The position numbers were made by a program, and so were the translations under genes. The notes under the pieces are model-generated. The model was not told where the DNA came from. It made no database searches and saw only the letters and a program-made list of their open reading frames with translations. Positions 53,021-62,701 of a DNA stretch of 64,000 nucleotides are shown here, piece after piece; position 1 is the stretch's first letter, and each line of letters starts with the position of its first letter. Source of the DNA: Arthrobacter zhangbolii (GTDB lineage: Bacteria > Actinomycetota > Actinomycetes > Actinomycetales > Micrococcaceae); NCBI RefSeq assembly GCF_022869865.1, contig NZ_CP094984.1, positions 744,001-808,000 on the forward strand, read 5' to 3'.

Positions 53021-54072
53021 GTGAGTCCAAAACGGCGGCGGTCCAGCCGCCCCCGGCCGACGGCGCCACCGCCCCGGCCATCCGGCAGAACCCGATGCGT
53101 ACCTGGCTCGGCGGCTCCGCCGGGCGCAACCTGGGCCTGGCGCTGGCCGTGGTGCTGCTGTGCGTGGTGGGCGCGGCAACCAGCGGGGACCGGTTCCTGA
53201 ACCTGGAAAACATGCTGACCATCCTTCGCTACGCCTCGATCACCGGGGTGATCTGCATCGGCATGACGTTTGTGATCACCGCCGGCGGCATCGACCTCTC
53301 CGTGGGCTCGGTGATGGGCCTGACCACCGTGGTGGCGTCGCTGACCGCAGTGCAGCGCACCGCAGGGGAGACCAGCTGGTTGCTGATGGTGGCGGTGGCG
53401 CTCGCCGTCGGAATGTTTGCCGGGCTGATCAACGGGGTGATCATCGCCTACGGCAACGTGGTGGCGTTTATGGCCACCCTGGCCATGCTGGTGGCCGCCC
53501 GCGGCGCCGCGGAACTGATCTCCGGACGGCGGACGCAGATTGTCATTGAACCGGACTTCCTGTCCGTGATGCGCTCGAACTTCCTGGGCGTGCCGCTGCT
53601 GATCTGGATCTTCGCGCTGGTGGCCGCCGCCGGCTGGTTCCTGCTCAACCGCACCACCTTCGGCCGGCGCACGGTGGCCATCGGCGGCAACCTGGAGGCG
53701 GCCCGGCTGGCCGGCATCAAGGTCAAACGGCACATCGTGTGGCTGTACGTACTCTCCGGCACCACCGTGGGTATTGCCGGGGTGATGATGATGGGCCGCA
53801 CCACCGCCGGCACCTCCACCCATGGCCTGCTGTTCGAGCTGGACGCGATTGCCGCCGTCGTGGTGGGCGGCACGCTGCTGATCGGCGGGCGCGGCACCAT
53901 TGTGGGCACCGTACTGGGTGTGCTGCTGTTCAGCATCCTCATCAACGTGTTTACACAGAACAACCTGGACACCTCGGTGCAGCAGGTGGCCAAGGGTGCC
54001 ATCATCGTGGCCGCCGTCCTGCTGCAGCAGCGTTTCGCGGTGCGCGGCACCCGGCGCAAGGGCGCCCTATGA
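53017..54072 (+). CDS. Sugar ABC transporter permease (RbsC type)
   Basis: 351 residues, GTG start coupled to the ATPase stop. About eight to ten membrane segments. Conserved family segment ITAGGIDLSVGSVMGL and the cytoplasmic loop FGRRTVAIGGNLEAARLAGI that contacts the ATPase (EAA-like loop). It forms the membrane pore of the importer. Confidence 0.92.
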   Translation: MSESKTAAVQPPPADGATAPAIRQNPMRTWLGGSAGRNLGLALAVVLLCVVGAATSGDRFLNLENMLTILRYASITGVICIGMTFVITAGGIDLSVGSVMGLTTVVASLTAVQRTAGETSWLLMVAVALAVGMFAGLINGVIIAYGNVVAFMATLAMLVAARGAAELISGRRTQIVIEPDFLSVMRSNFLGVPLLIWIFALVAAAGWFLLNRTTFGRRTVAIGGNLEAARLAGIKVKRHIVWLYVLSGTTVGIAGVMMMGRTTAGTSTHGLLFELDAIAAVVVGGTLLIGGRGTIVGTVLGVLLFSILINVFTQNNLDTSVQQVAKGAIIVAAVLLQQRFAVRGTRRKGAL

Positions 54073-54187
54073 GCCGCCGGGCCGGGAACACGGGGGAGCG
54101 CCGGGCGGGAACTGCGGGGAGCTGTTCCCCGGCTGCCGGGTTACGGGCGCTGCCGGGTAACGCCGGTCACTATGCTTCAATTGGCCA

Positions 54188-55384
54188 GTGGTCGATATAA
54201 GGAAAACCGCGTCGGCTCCGGCCGGCGCCAGCGAACTCTTCCAGCTGCTGCGCGACGGGCAGCCCCGCACCCGGACCGAGCTGGCGGACCTGGTGGGAGT
54301 GGCCCGTTCCACCGTGGCACTGCGGCTGGATGCGCTGATGGACCTGGGCCTGGTGGCCCCGGTGGAGGACGCCATTTCCACCGGCGGCCGGCCCTCGGCG
54401 CAGGTGGCGCTGCAGACCGACACCCGGCTGGTCCTGGGCGTGGACATCGGCGCCTCGCATCTGCACGTGGGACTGACCGATCTCTCCGGCACCGCGCTGG
54501 CGGACGCCTTCCGGGACGGACTGCTGGTCAGCGCCGGCCCCCGGACCGTCCTGGATGCCGTGGTGGAACTGGCCACCACCGTGCTGGCGGAGGCCGGCCG
54601 GTCCGCCGCTGACCTGCTGGCGGTAGGCGTGGGCCTGCCCGGACCGGTGGAACACAGCACCGGACGCCCCATCAACCCGCCCATCATGCCCGGCTGGCAC
54701 GGCTTCGACGTGCCCGGCTACCTGCACGGGCACTTCGGCGTGCCGGTGCTGGTGGACAACGATGTGAACGTGATGTCGGTGGGGGAGCGGGAAACTGCCT
54801 GGCCCGACGTCGAAAACCTGATTTTCGTGAAGGTGGCTACCGGCATCGGCGCCGGGATCATCTGCAACGGTGAGCTGCTGCGCGGCGCCGACGGCGTGGC
54901 CGGGGACATCGGGCACATCCGGGTGGCCAGCGGCGAGGAACTGCTGTGCCGGTGCGGCAACGTCGGCTGCCTGGAGGCACTGGCCTCCGGACCCGCGGTG
55001 GCCCTGAAGCTGCAGGCCGCCGGACACAGCGCCGAGGACAGCCGCGACGTCGTGGAGCTGGTGAACCGGGGCGACCAGGACGCCGTGCGCGCGGTCCGCC
55101 AGGCCGGCCGGGACGTGGGCGAGGTGCTCTCGGCCTGCCTGAGCATGATGAACCCCGCCGTCATTGTGATCGGCGGGTCCATGGCCCTGACCGGCGAGCA
55201 CTTTATTGCCGGGGTCCGGGAAGCGGTGTACTCACGCAGCATGCCGCTGGCCACCCAGCACCTGCAGATAGTCCAATCCGCGTCCGGGCCGGACGCCGGC
55301 ATGCTCGGAGCGAGCATGCTGGCCATCCACCACGCCCTCTCACCGGAGAGCGTGGACGGCATGCTGGCCGCCCGGGTGGGGTAG
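54188..55384 (+). CDS. ROK-family transcriptional regulator
   Basis: 398 residues, GTG start with TATGCT (54171-54176) 11 nt upstream. The N-terminal winged helix (TRTELADLVGVARSTVALRLDAL) is followed by a ROK sugar-kinase-like domain with GVDIGASHLHVGLTD, the ATP-loop-like GVGLPGPVE and the zinc motif CRCGNVGCLEA. It lacks a clean kinase motif, so it is probably a sugar-responsive repressor of the adjacent transporter and the divergent catabolic genes. Confidence 0.9.
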   Translation: MVDIRKTASAPAGASELFQLLRDGQPRTRTELADLVGVARSTVALRLDALMDLGLVAPVEDAISTGGRPSAQVALQTDTRLVLGVDIGASHLHVGLTDLSGTALADAFRDGLLVSAGPRTVLDAVVELATTVLAEAGRSAADLLAVGVGLPGPVEHSTGRPINPPIMPGWHGFDVPGYLHGHFGVPVLVDNDVNVMSVGERETAWPDVENLIFVKVATGIGAGIICNGELLRGADGVAGDIGHIRVASGEELLCRCGNVGCLEALASGPAVALKLQAAGHSAEDSRDVVELVNRGDQDAVRAVRQAGRDVGEVLSACLSMMNPAVIVIGGSMALTGEHFIAGVREAVYSRSMPLATQHLQIVQSASGPDAGMLGASMLAIHHALSPESVDGMLAARVG

Positions 55385-55404
55385 GGCGCGCCCGCGCGGG
55401 GCCC

Positions 55405-55410
55405 TATAGT
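55405..55410 (+). promoter_or_regulatory. -10 box giving a probable leaderless transcript
   Basis: TATAGT ends 7 nt before the ATG of the EcsC-family gene. With the usual 6-7 nt from the -10 box to the first transcribed base, transcription would start on the A of the ATG, a common arrangement in actinobacteria. No Shine-Dalgarno is present, which supports this. Confidence 0.6.
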
Positions 55411-55417
55411 TCCCCTC

Positions 55418-56530
55418 ATGACAAAACCCTCGAATTACGAGATCCACGCCTGGCGCCGGCTCCAGCGGGTCCGGTCCCGTCCGGTCTCGCGGGTGATGAA
55501 ACAGGCCAGCGGGCAGGTGGCCGACGGCGCGGAAGGGCTGGGTAGGCGCGCCGCCAAATACCTCGGGGACCGCCCCGGTGCCAAGGCGGCCGTCTCCCGC
55601 GGACAGGAACTCTTCGGCCGGGGTGCCGAGGCCCTGCGCGCCGGAGCACGCAAAACCGCCGGGTCCGTGCCCGAGGCCGTGGCCGACTGGGGCGGAAGCG
55701 CCGTCGACTCCGTGAACCGGGTGCTGGCTCGTGCCGGGCGGGCGGAACTGAACCCGCGCTGGGTGCTCGAGGCCCACCGCAAACGCGGCCACGAGGTGTC
55801 CTCCCTGGCGGATCTGCGCCGGCTGGACCTGGCGCAGATCGACGCCGTGCGCGGACGGGGAGTGAACCTGTACTACCCGATTGCCGCCGCAGTGTCGGGG
55901 ATGGGCGCCGGACTGGTGATGTCCGGCGGGGCACTGTTCGCCGCCGCCACCGGTACCGCTGCGGTACCTGCCGGGGGAAATGTTCCCGGCGCCGAAGGCG
56001 ACGCGGCAGTGCTCCTGAAACTGGCGCAGCGGTCGGCGGGACATGTGGGGCTGTTCTACGGCTATGACCCCGACGAGCCCGCCGAAAAGCTGTTCATCCT
56101 GGCGGTGGTGAACGCCGGCACGGCCCTCTCCGCCAGCGCGAAAACCGCTGCGGTGGCTGACGTGTCCCGGCTGACCCAGGCACTGGTCCGCCGGACGGCG
56201 TGGGCGGACCTGCAGGCACCGGTGGTTGACCGGGTCTCCGCGGAGTTCACGAAGGCCTTCGCGATGCGGATCAGCAGGCAGTCCCGGGGCAAGGTGGTGC
56301 CGGCGGCCGGCATCCTGGTGGGCGGCGGCTTCAACTGGGCCACGCTGGAATCCGTGGTGGACGCGGCCGACGCCGCTTACCGCCGCCGCTTCCTGCTGGA
56401 GAAGTACCCGCAGTTCGGTGCGGAGGATGCCCCCGGCGTGGTGATTGACCCGGAGGCGGACGAGGACGCCGACGAAGCCATCAGCGTGCTCGCCGAGCTT
56501 GCCCGGGTGGGCGGGCCGGAGCTCACCTAG
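55418..56530 (+). CDS. EcsC-family protein
   Basis: 370 residues. The N-terminal third is basic and helical. The rest contains two or three hydrophobic stretches (PIAAAVSGMGAGLVMSGGAL; VPAAGILVGGGFNWATLESV) and the EcsC-like pattern around LLKLAQRSAGHVGLFYGYDP. EcsC proteins are of unclear function and are linked in Bacillus to an ABC transporter and membrane protease activity. Stand-alone gene. Confidence 0.75.
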   Translation: MTKPSNYEIHAWRRLQRVRSRPVSRVMKQASGQVADGAEGLGRRAAKYLGDRPGAKAAVSRGQELFGRGAEALRAGARKTAGSVPEAVADWGGSAVDSVNRVLARAGRAELNPRWVLEAHRKRGHEVSSLADLRRLDLAQIDAVRGRGVNLYYPIAAAVSGMGAGLVMSGGALFAAATGTAAVPAGGNVPGAEGDAAVLLKLAQRSAGHVGLFYGYDPDEPAEKLFILAVVNAGTALSASAKTAAVADVSRLTQALVRRTAWADLQAPVVDRVSAEFTKAFAMRISRQSRGKVVPAAGILVGGGFNWATLESVVDAADAAYRRRFLLEKYPQFGAEDAPGVVIDPEADEDADEAISVLAELARVGGPELT

Positions 56531-56535
56531 CCGGC

Positions 56536-57537
56536 TTATCCGCTGGCCCGGACCACCAGTTCCGGGGCCAGCCGCAGGCTCTCCGCGGACCCGCCGCCCA
56601 TCAGTGACTGCAGCGCCAGCAGTCCGCGCCGGCCCATTTCATGCATGGGGGAGCGGATGGTGGTCAGGTTGATCCCGCCGGCCAGCGGGGTGTCATTGAA
56701 CCCGCCCACGGCCACGTCCCCGGGAACGCTGAGCCCGCGCTCGCGGAAGACGCCCATGGCGCCGATGGCGGCAAAGTCATTCACGGCAAACACGGCCTCG
56801 GGCACCCGGCCGGAGCCAAGGATCCGCCGGGCGGCGTCCTGGCCGGCGGCGGCGTCAAAACCGTTGTGGATGATCCACTCTTCCGGAACCTCCATGCCGG
56901 CCTCGGACAGCACGTCCAGGAAACCGCCGGTGCGCCCCTGCGAGGTGGAGGTATTCGCGGAACCGGCCACCAGGGCAAAGGACCGGCGGCCCGAGGCCAG
57001 GAAATGTTCGGCCATCAGCCGTCCGCCGGCGTAATCGTCGCAGGTCACGCTGACATGCCCGGCGGAGGACCGGCTGACCAGCACCAGCGGCACCCCGCGG
57101 CCGGCCAGCTCCTGAAGATACGGCTCATGCAGATGGGCGTCGCCGAAAATCAGCCCGTCGGAACGCCGCCCCAGCAGCATCTCGGCCTTGGCCCGCTGCT
57201 TGCCGGGATCATCCAGCGAGTTGGCCACCACGGCGAACAGCCCGTTTTCGGCGGCGGCCTCGTCAACGCCCTCGTAAATGGTGGCCAGGACAAAGTCCTG
57301 CAGCCGGGGAACAATTACGCCCACAATGTCCGAGCGGGAGGTCCGCAGCGAGGCCGCATGCGGATTACGGCTGTAGCCGCGCTCCCGGGCAAGGCTGAAA
57401 ATCCGCTCCGTGGTGGCCGGCGCAGCCCACTTGGACTCGGTTCCGGCCGGATCATTCAGGACGCGGGAAACGGTGGAGACGTTCAGGCCGAGCTCCTTGG
57501 CCAGCAGCTTCAGCGTGACCTGTCCTGAGGATGGCAT
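56536..57537 (-). CDS. LacI-family transcriptional repressor
   Basis: 333 residues; the ATG at 57537 is chosen because the helix-turn-helix follows at once (TLKLLAKELGLNVSTVSRVLND). The ligand-binding domain has VGVIVPRLQDF, SDGLIFGDAH and the C-terminal VGGFNDTPLAGGINLTTIR. It is divergent from the asparaginase-like operon, and a perfect CAAACGTTTG palindrome lies between them, so it very probably represses that operon. Converges closely with the EcsC gene. Confidence 0.92.
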   Translation of the reverse strand: MPSSGQVTLKLLAKELGLNVSTVSRVLNDPAGTESKWAAPATTERIFSLARERGYSRNPHAASLRTSRSDIVGVIVPRLQDFVLATIYEGVDEAAAENGLFAVVANSLDDPGKQRAKAEMLLGRRSDGLIFGDAHLHEPYLQELAGRGVPLVLVSRSSAGHVSVTCDDYAGGRLMAEHFLASGRRSFALVAGSANTSTSQGRTGGFLDVLSEAGMEVPEEWIIHNGFDAAAGQDAARRILGSGRVPEAVFAVNDFAAIGAMGVFRERGLSVPGDVAVGGFNDTPLAGGINLTTIRSPMHEMGRRGLLALQSLMGGGSAESLRLAPELVVRASG

Positions 57538-57635
57538 GTTTCCGTTTCGTTTCGTATGTCGGGGAAATGTAACGAGTGTGTGAATGTGTTGCGCTTCACA
57601 TGATCTGCCCCATAGTATCTCTTCCACCGGTTACA

Positions 57636-57668
57636 CAAACGTTTGCGGCAATCGTATGCGGCAATCGT
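57636..57668. promoter_or_regulatory. LacI-type operator and adjoining 12-nt tandem repeat
   Basis: CAAACGTTTG (57636-57645) is a perfect palindrome with the central CG typical of LacI-family sites. Right next to it TGCGGCAATCGT occurs twice (57644-57655 and 57657-57668, 13-nt period). The site lies about 100 bp upstream of the lacI-like start and 60 bp upstream of the asparaginase start, suited to control both. Confidence 0.7.
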
Positions 57669-57706
57669 TCGGCCGGCCAGAGGCAATCAACGAACGGAAC
57701 TGGGCA

Positions 57707-58675
57707 GTGGCTTCAATTGTGGTTTTGGGTACAGGCGGCACCATCGCCTCCCGCGGACAGGGTCCGGAGGGAGCCGTGGCTGCCGACGGCGCGGCGTCAC
57801 TCGCCGCGTCCCTTTCCGGCCGGCACACGGTGACCACCCGGGACATCCTCACCACGGGCAGCTACCGGCTGGACCTGGGCAACCTGCGGACCATCGCCGA
57901 AGCGGCCTCCGCCGCCGTGGCGCAGGAGGACGTGGACGGCGTCGTAGTCACCCACGGCACCGACACCATGGAGGAAACCGCGTTCCTGCTGGACCTGGTG
58001 CATGCCGGCTCCAAACCCGTGGTCTTTACCGGCGCCCAGCAGCCGGCCGACAGTGCTAACCCGGACGGCCCGCAGAACCTCGCCGAAGCCGTGGAGGCCG
58101 CTGCCGAGAAGCAGCTGCACGGCACCGGAGTGCTGATCAGCTTCGCCGGAACCGTCCGCACCGCCCGCGGCGCCCGCAAGGCACACACCACTGCCGCCAG
58201 CCCCTTTGCCGGCGGCACGGAGGTGGCGCACCTGGCCGGGAACGACGTCGTCGTCGCCGCCCGCCCGGACCGCTGCCCGCCGCTGCCCCTGCCCGGCGCC
58301 GCCTTTGATGCCGCCCGGGTGGAGATCATTACCGCCTACCCCGGGGCCACTCCGAACCTGCTGCGCCACGCGGCAGCCGACGGCGCGCAGGCCGTGGTGC
58401 TGGCCGGGACCGGCATCGGCAACGCGGGGCCCGGCTTCGCCGAAGCCGTGGCGGACCTGAACCGGGCCGGCGTCCACGTGATCCTGGCCAGCCGCACCCC
58501 GTGGGGCCCGGTGATCCCGACCTACGGCAACGGCGGCGGCAAGGACCTGGTCCGCGCCGGAGCCGTCACGGCCCGCACCCTGAACCCGTTCCAGTCCCGC
58601 ATCCTGGCCGCGCTGCTGCTGGCCCTGGATCCGTCGCCGGAGACGTTCCCCGAACGCTTCTCCGCCTACGCCTAG
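57707..58675 (+). CDS. L-asparaginase-like amidohydrolase
   Basis: 322 residues from GTG 57707, chosen because the conserved strand [11 protein letters not shown] then sits at the N-terminus; an ATG at 57656 is the alternative. Catalytic residues: T12 in GTGGTIAS and T85-D86 in THGTDTMEE, with the Lys in RGARKAHTT. It hydrolyses asparagine or another small amide to the acid and ammonia. No signal peptide, so it is cytoplasmic. First gene of an operon with a PuuE-type deacetylase, an MFS transporter and two dehydrogenases, which argues for a substrate other than plain asparagine. Confidence 0.85.
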   Translation: MASIVVLGTGGTIASRGQGPEGAVAADGAASLAASLSGRHTVTTRDILTTGSYRLDLGNLRTIAEAASAAVAQEDVDGVVVTHGTDTMEETAFLLDLVHAGSKPVVFTGAQQPADSANPDGPQNLAEAVEAAAEKQLHGTGVLISFAGTVRTARGARKAHTTAASPFAGGTEVAHLAGNDVVVAARPDRCPPLPLPGAAFDAARVEIITAYPGATPNLLRHAAADGAQAVVLAGTGIGNAGPGFAEAVADLNRAGVHVILASRTPWGPVIPTYGNGGGKDLVRAGAVTARTLNPFQSRILAALLLALDPSPETFPERFSAYA

Positions 58676-58728
58676 ACCACCCCGTCCCTACTTCCACCCC
58701 CACACCGCACGAACCCAGGAGGAACACC

Positions 58729-59613
58729 ATGAGCAAGAAAATCCAAGTTTCAGTCGGTATCGACGTCGACGCCGTGGGCGGCTGGCTCGGCTCCTACGGC
58801 GGTGAGGATTCGCCCGGCGATATTTCCCGCGGCATCTTCGCCGGCGAGGTGGGCGTGCCCCGCCTGCTCAAGCTGGCCACCGACCGGCAGATGCCGGTGA
58901 CCTGGTTCTGGCCCGGCCACTCCATTGAAACCTTCCCGGAGCAGTTCGAAGCCACCGTCGCCGCCGGCCACGAGGTGGGCGTGCACGGCTACAGCCACGA
59001 AAACCCGATCGCCATGACCCGCGAGCAGGAAACCGAGGTGCTGGACCACTGCATCGAGCTGTTCACCACCCGCACCGGCAAAAAGCCGGTGGGCTACGTG
59101 GCCCCCTGGTGGGAATTCTCCAACGTCACCAACGAGATCCTGCTCGAGCGCGGCTTCCTCTACGACCACTCGCTCATGCACAACGACTTCACCCCGTACT
59201 ACGTCCGCGTGGGCGATTCCTGGACCAAGATCAACTACGACGCCGCGTCCGCGAAGGAATGGATGAAGCCGCTGGTCCGCGGCGAGGAGACCGACCTGAT
59301 CGAAATCCCGGCCAACTGGTACCTGGATGACCTGCCTCCCATGATGTTCATCAAGGGCAGCGCCAACAGCCACGGCTTCGTCTCCCCGCGGGACATCGAG
59401 CAGATGTGGAAGGACCAGTTCGACTGGGTCTACCGCGAAATGGACTACGCCGTCTTCCCGATCACCATCCACCCGGACGTCTCCGGCCGGCCGCAGAACC
59501 TGCTGATGCTCGAGCGGCTCTTCGACCACATTGCCGGCCACGACGGCGTGGAGTTCGTGAACATGGAAACCATTGCCCGGGACTTCGCCGCCCGCAACCC
59601 CCGCACCACTTAA
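58729..59613 (+). CDS. Polysaccharide deacetylase-family hydrolase, PuuE/cyclic imidase type
   Basis: 294 residues, ATG with AGGAGGAA upstream. NodB-type metal site: Asp in GIDVDAVGG (12-14) and HGYSH (H86, H90); further motif VAPWWEFS in place of the usual RxPxG. The extended N-terminus and YVAPWWE resemble PuuE allantoinase and bacterial cyclic imide hydrolase rather than peptidoglycan or chitin deacetylases. No signal peptide. Opening of a cyclic imide or amide would yield a half-amide, a fit for the amidohydrolase encoded just upstream (inference). Confidence 0.78.
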   Translation: MSKKIQVSVGIDVDAVGGWLGSYGGEDSPGDISRGIFAGEVGVPRLLKLATDRQMPVTWFWPGHSIETFPEQFEATVAAGHEVGVHGYSHENPIAMTREQETEVLDHCIELFTTRTGKKPVGYVAPWWEFSNVTNEILLERGFLYDHSLMHNDFTPYYVRVGDSWTKINYDAASAKEWMKPLVRGEETDLIEIPANWYLDDLPPMMFIKGSANSHGFVSPRDIEQMWKDQFDWVYREMDYAVFPITIHPDVSGRPQNLLMLERLFDHIAGHDGVEFVNMETIARDFAARNPRTT

Positions 59614-59656
59614 CCCCCACTCAAGATCCCTCTGGTACAGGATAGGACCCCCCACA

Positions 59657-61027
59657 ATGAGCGCTGCACCCCATAAACGCCCGCCCACCGGAACCGGCCG
59701 CCGAGCCGGCGACGTCGCCCCCTGGGACGTGGAGATCACCCCCAAGGTGGTCCGCAAGGTTTCGCTGGTCTGCTTCATCGCCTGGGTAGTGTCGGTCTAC
59801 GACTTCACCCTCTTCGGCACGCTGCTGCCGGTCATCGCCGAGGACTTCGGCTGGACCGCGGCGGAATCCACTGCAGTGAACACCATTGCGCACGTGGGCA
59901 TCTTTATTGTGGCGCTCGTGGTGGGCACCATCATTGACCGGCTCGGCCGCAAGAACGCGCTGATTGTGCTGATGCTCGGCGGCGCCGCCGCGGCAGGCTT
60001 CACCGGCCTGGCCGCCGGCGCCGTCAGCCTGATCATCATCCGCTCCTTCTCCGGATTCTCCATGTCCGAGGAAGTGGTCAACGCCGTCTACCTCAACGAG
60101 ATCTACAAGAAGGTCAAGAACCGCGGCCTGATGTACTCGATCGTCCAGGGCGGCTGGCCGGTGGGCGCGCTGCTCTCCGCCGGACTCTCCGCAGCCCTGC
60201 TGCCGGTTATCGGCTGGCGCTGGAGCTTTGTGGTGGCCGCCGTTATGGCGCTGCTGGTGGCTGTGATGGCCTCCCGGCTGCCCGAATCCCCCACCTTCGC
60301 GGCCATCAAGGAAGTCCGCCGCCGCCAGGACGCCGGGGACGTTGAAGGGGCACGGGCGCTGGCCGCCGAGCACGATCTGGAAGAGGGCAGCCAGCACAAG
60401 ACCGGCTTCAAGGACGTCTTCACCCCCGAGCTGCGCCGCCACACCACCCTGCTCTCCCTGGCCTGGCTGTTCAACTGGGCCGCCATCCAGGTCTTCTCCG
60501 TGCTGGGCACCACCGTGCTGGTGGAAGCCAAGGACGTCTCCTTCGAAAACGCCCTGCTGATCCTGGTCCTGGCCAACGCCGTGGGCTTTGCCGGCTACGT
60601 GTTCCACGGCTGGCTCGGTGACCGCATCGGCCGGCAGAAGACCGTTATCCTCGGCTGGTTCGGCGGCGGCGCCGCCAGCCTGATCATGCTGCTGGGACCC
60701 AGCAGCGAGGTCTTCATCATCATCATGTACGCCCTGACCCTGTTCTTCCTCACCGGCCCCTACGCCGCCCTGCTCTACTACATGGGCGAGTCCTACCCCG
60801 CCCACGTCCGCGGCATGGGCACCAACGTGGCCCACGTGATGGCGCCGCTGGGCGGCATCGCCGGCTCCGGCCTGCTCAGCCTCTTCCTCTTTATGGGACT
60901 GGGCATGCAGACCGCAGCCATCATTACCGGCACCGGCGGCCTGGTCATCTCCGCACTGTGCATGATCGGCACCCGCAAGGTGGACCAGGCCACCGGCAAA
61001 GCCACCGAAAAGAAGGTAACCGCATGA
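59657..61027 (+). CDS. MFS transporter (metabolite:H+ symporter type)
   Basis: 456 residues, ATG start with a poor Shine-Dalgarno. Twelve membrane segments; the motif between segments 2 and 3 is GTIIDRLGRKNALIV and its repeat in the second half is GWLGDRIGRQKTVILG. An acidic stretch, SGFSMSEEVVNAVYLNE, in segment 4 resembles aromatic-acid and sialate-type symporters. It probably imports the substrate of the surrounding enzymes. The stop overlaps the next start by 4 nt. Confidence 0.88.
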   Translation: MSAAPHKRPPTGTGRRAGDVAPWDVEITPKVVRKVSLVCFIAWVVSVYDFTLFGTLLPVIAEDFGWTAAESTAVNTIAHVGIFIVALVVGTIIDRLGRKNALIVLMLGGAAAAGFTGLAAGAVSLIIIRSFSGFSMSEEVVNAVYLNEIYKKVKNRGLMYSIVQGGWPVGALLSAGLSAALLPVIGWRWSFVVAAVMALLVAVMASRLPESPTFAAIKEVRRRQDAGDVEGARALAAEHDLEEGSQHKTGFKDVFTPELRRHTTLLSLAWLFNWAAIQVFSVLGTTVLVEAKDVSFENALLILVLANAVGFAGYVFHGWLGDRIGRQKTVILGWFGGGAASLIMLLGPSSEVFIIIMYALTLFFLTGPYAALLYYMGESYPAHVRGMGTNVAHVMAPLGGIAGSGLLSLFLFMGLGMQTAAIITGTGGLVISALCMIGTRKVDQATGKATEKKVTA

Positions 61028-61803
61028 ACCGCGATGACGGATTCGAAGGCAAAACAGCAGTAATCTCCGGCGGTGCCTCCGGCATCGGCCAGGCCCTGGC
61101 CGTGGCCTACGCCCGGGCCGGCGCCAACACCGTGGTGGGCTACCTGGAAAACGATCCGCACGACGTCGGCGAAACGGTGGCGCTGGTGGAGGCGGCAGGA
61201 GCCAAGTGCGTTCCGGTGCCGGTGGATGTGCGCAGCTACGCGGACACCGAAGCCCTGGCGCAGGCCGCGCTGGATACCTTCGGCCGGCTGGACATTGCCG
61301 TGGCCGCCGCCGGGATCCTGCGCCGCGCCTCGCTGGCGGACATGACCGACGAGGCGTGGGAGGACATGATGGCGGTGGACCTGTCCGGCGTGATGCGCAC
61401 CTTCCGCTCCTGCGCCGCCCGGATGGAGCACGGCGGTGCCATGGTGGCCACCTCCTCGATTGCCGGCGGGGTGTACGGCTGGGAGGACCACAGCCACTAC
61501 GCCGCGGCGAAGGCCGGCCTGCTGGGCATGTGCCGTTCCCTCGCCGTCGAACTGGCGCCCCGGAAAATCCGCGTCAACGCCGTCATCCCCGGGCTGATCG
61601 AAAGCCCGCAGTCCCTGGACGGCGTCAACTCGCTGGGCAAGGACGGTCTGGAGGCGGCCGGCAGCATCATTCCGTGGGGCCGGGTAGGCAACGTGGATGA
61701 AGCCGCCCGCGTGATCCGCTTCCTCACCGGCGATGACTCCGCCTATGTCACCGGCCAGCAGCTGATTGTCGACGGCGGACTCACCGTCCGCTGGCCCAGC
61801 TAG
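61024..61803 (+). CDS. Short-chain dehydrogenase/reductase (first of two)
   Basis: 259 residues, ATGA overlap with the transporter. Cofactor motif SGGASGIG, then the catalytic Tyr and Lys in HYAAAKAG and a conserved Ser in SSIAGG. Classical SDR length. It would oxidise a hydroxy acid or similar intermediate with NAD(P). A truncated-looking C-terminus is absent; the family end VTGQQLIVDGG is intact. Confidence 0.9.
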   Translation: MNRDDGFEGKTAVISGGASGIGQALAVAYARAGANTVVGYLENDPHDVGETVALVEAAGAKCVPVPVDVRSYADTEALAQAALDTFGRLDIAVAAAGILRRASLADMTDEAWEDMMAVDLSGVMRTFRSCAARMEHGGAMVATSSIAGGVYGWEDHSHYAAAKAGLLGMCRSLAVELAPRKIRVNAVIPGLIESPQSLDGVNSLGKDGLEAAGSIIPWGRVGNVDEAARVIRFLTGDDSAYVTGQQLIVDGGLTVRWPS

Positions 61804-61843
61804 GCCGCACGCCAGTCCTTCCCCCCGGGAGGCCCCCTCAACC

Positions 61844-61881
61844 CTCCGGCCGTGGAGTTTCCCCCGGCTCCACGGCCGGAG
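61844..61881 (+). terminator. Perfect hairpin between the two SDR genes
   Basis: CTCCGGCCGTGGAG and CTCCACGGCCGGAG form a 14-bp perfect stem with a 10-nt loop, followed by CCTCAACTTTTG. It lies in the 104-nt spacer, 26 nt before the second SDR start, and can work as partial terminator or mRNA stabiliser that sets the ratio of upstream to downstream enzymes. Confidence 0.6.
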
Positions 61882-61907
61882 CCTCAACTTTTGCAAAGGA
61901 TGTATCC

Positions 61908-62657
61908 ATGAGCTCACTTCGCGGCAAGACCGCCGTTATCACCGGAGCCGGCAGCGGCATCGGTGCCGCCATTGCCCGGCTCTTCGCCGCCGAAGGCGCG
62001 GACCTGGCACTGCTGGACCTGGATGAGGCCGGGGCCGGCGCCGTCGCCGCCGAGTGCACCGCCCTGGGCGTGAAAGCCACTGCCCGGCGCGTGGATGTGA
62101 CGGACAGCGAGGACATGCGTGCCGCCATGGACGCCGCCGCCGGGGAGCTGGGCGGACTGGACATCCTGGTCAGCAGTGCCGGCATCCTGGACGAAACCCC
62201 GTTCCTGGAACTGAGCCCGGAAACCTTCGACCGCACCCTGGACGTGGACCTGCGCGGCGTGTTCCTTGCCGCCCGGTGGGCCGCACCGCACATGGTGGAA
62301 CGCGGCGGCGGGCGGATCATCAACATCTCCTCGCAGCTGGGCATCAAGGGCGGCACCGGGCTGGCGCACTACGTCTCCGCGAAGGCCGGCGTCATCGGCC
62401 TGACCAAGGCGCTGGCCCTGGAACTGGCACCGCACTCGATCCTGGTCAACGCCATTGCGCCGGGACCGATCTTCACGCCGCTGATCGACGGGCTCTCCGA
62501 GGACTGGAAAACCGCCAAGCAGGCCGAACTGCCGGTGGGCCGGTTCGGCACGGCGGAGGAAGTGGCACCCACCGCGCTGCTGCTGGCCTCCTCGCCCGGC
62601 GGCAACCTGTACACCGGGCAGACACTGGGCCCGAACAGCGGCGACGTGATGCCGTAG
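61908..62657 (+). CDS. Short-chain dehydrogenase/reductase (second of two)
   Basis: 249 residues, ATG with AAAGGA upstream. Cofactor motif TGAGSGIG, NISSQ with the catalytic Ser, HYVSAKAG with Tyr and Lys, and NAIAPGPI. Resembles 3-oxoacyl-ACP reductase (FabG)-like catabolic enzymes. It differs clearly from the first SDR, so the two probably act on different intermediates of one pathway. Confidence 0.9.
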   Translation: MSSLRGKTAVITGAGSGIGAAIARLFAAEGADLALLDLDEAGAGAVAAECTALGVKATARRVDVTDSEDMRAAMDAAAGELGGLDILVSSAGILDETPFLELSPETFDRTLDVDLRGVFLAARWAAPHMVERGGGRIINISSQLGIKGGTGLAHYVSAKAGVIGLTKALALELAPHSILVNAIAPGPIFTPLIDGLSEDWKTAKQAELPVGRFGTAEEVAPTALLLASSPGGNLYTGQTLGPNSGDVMP

Positions 62658-62701
62658 GTCCCGAAACCCCACCAGCAGGTCCAGCAACAGGAAGGCAGAG
62701 C

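Noticed and set aside
51413-53179. 588-codon minus-strand open frame over the ABC ATPase gene
   Set aside because: Low-complexity Arg/Pro/Gly/His translation, no start context, antisense to a gene with intact ABC motifs.
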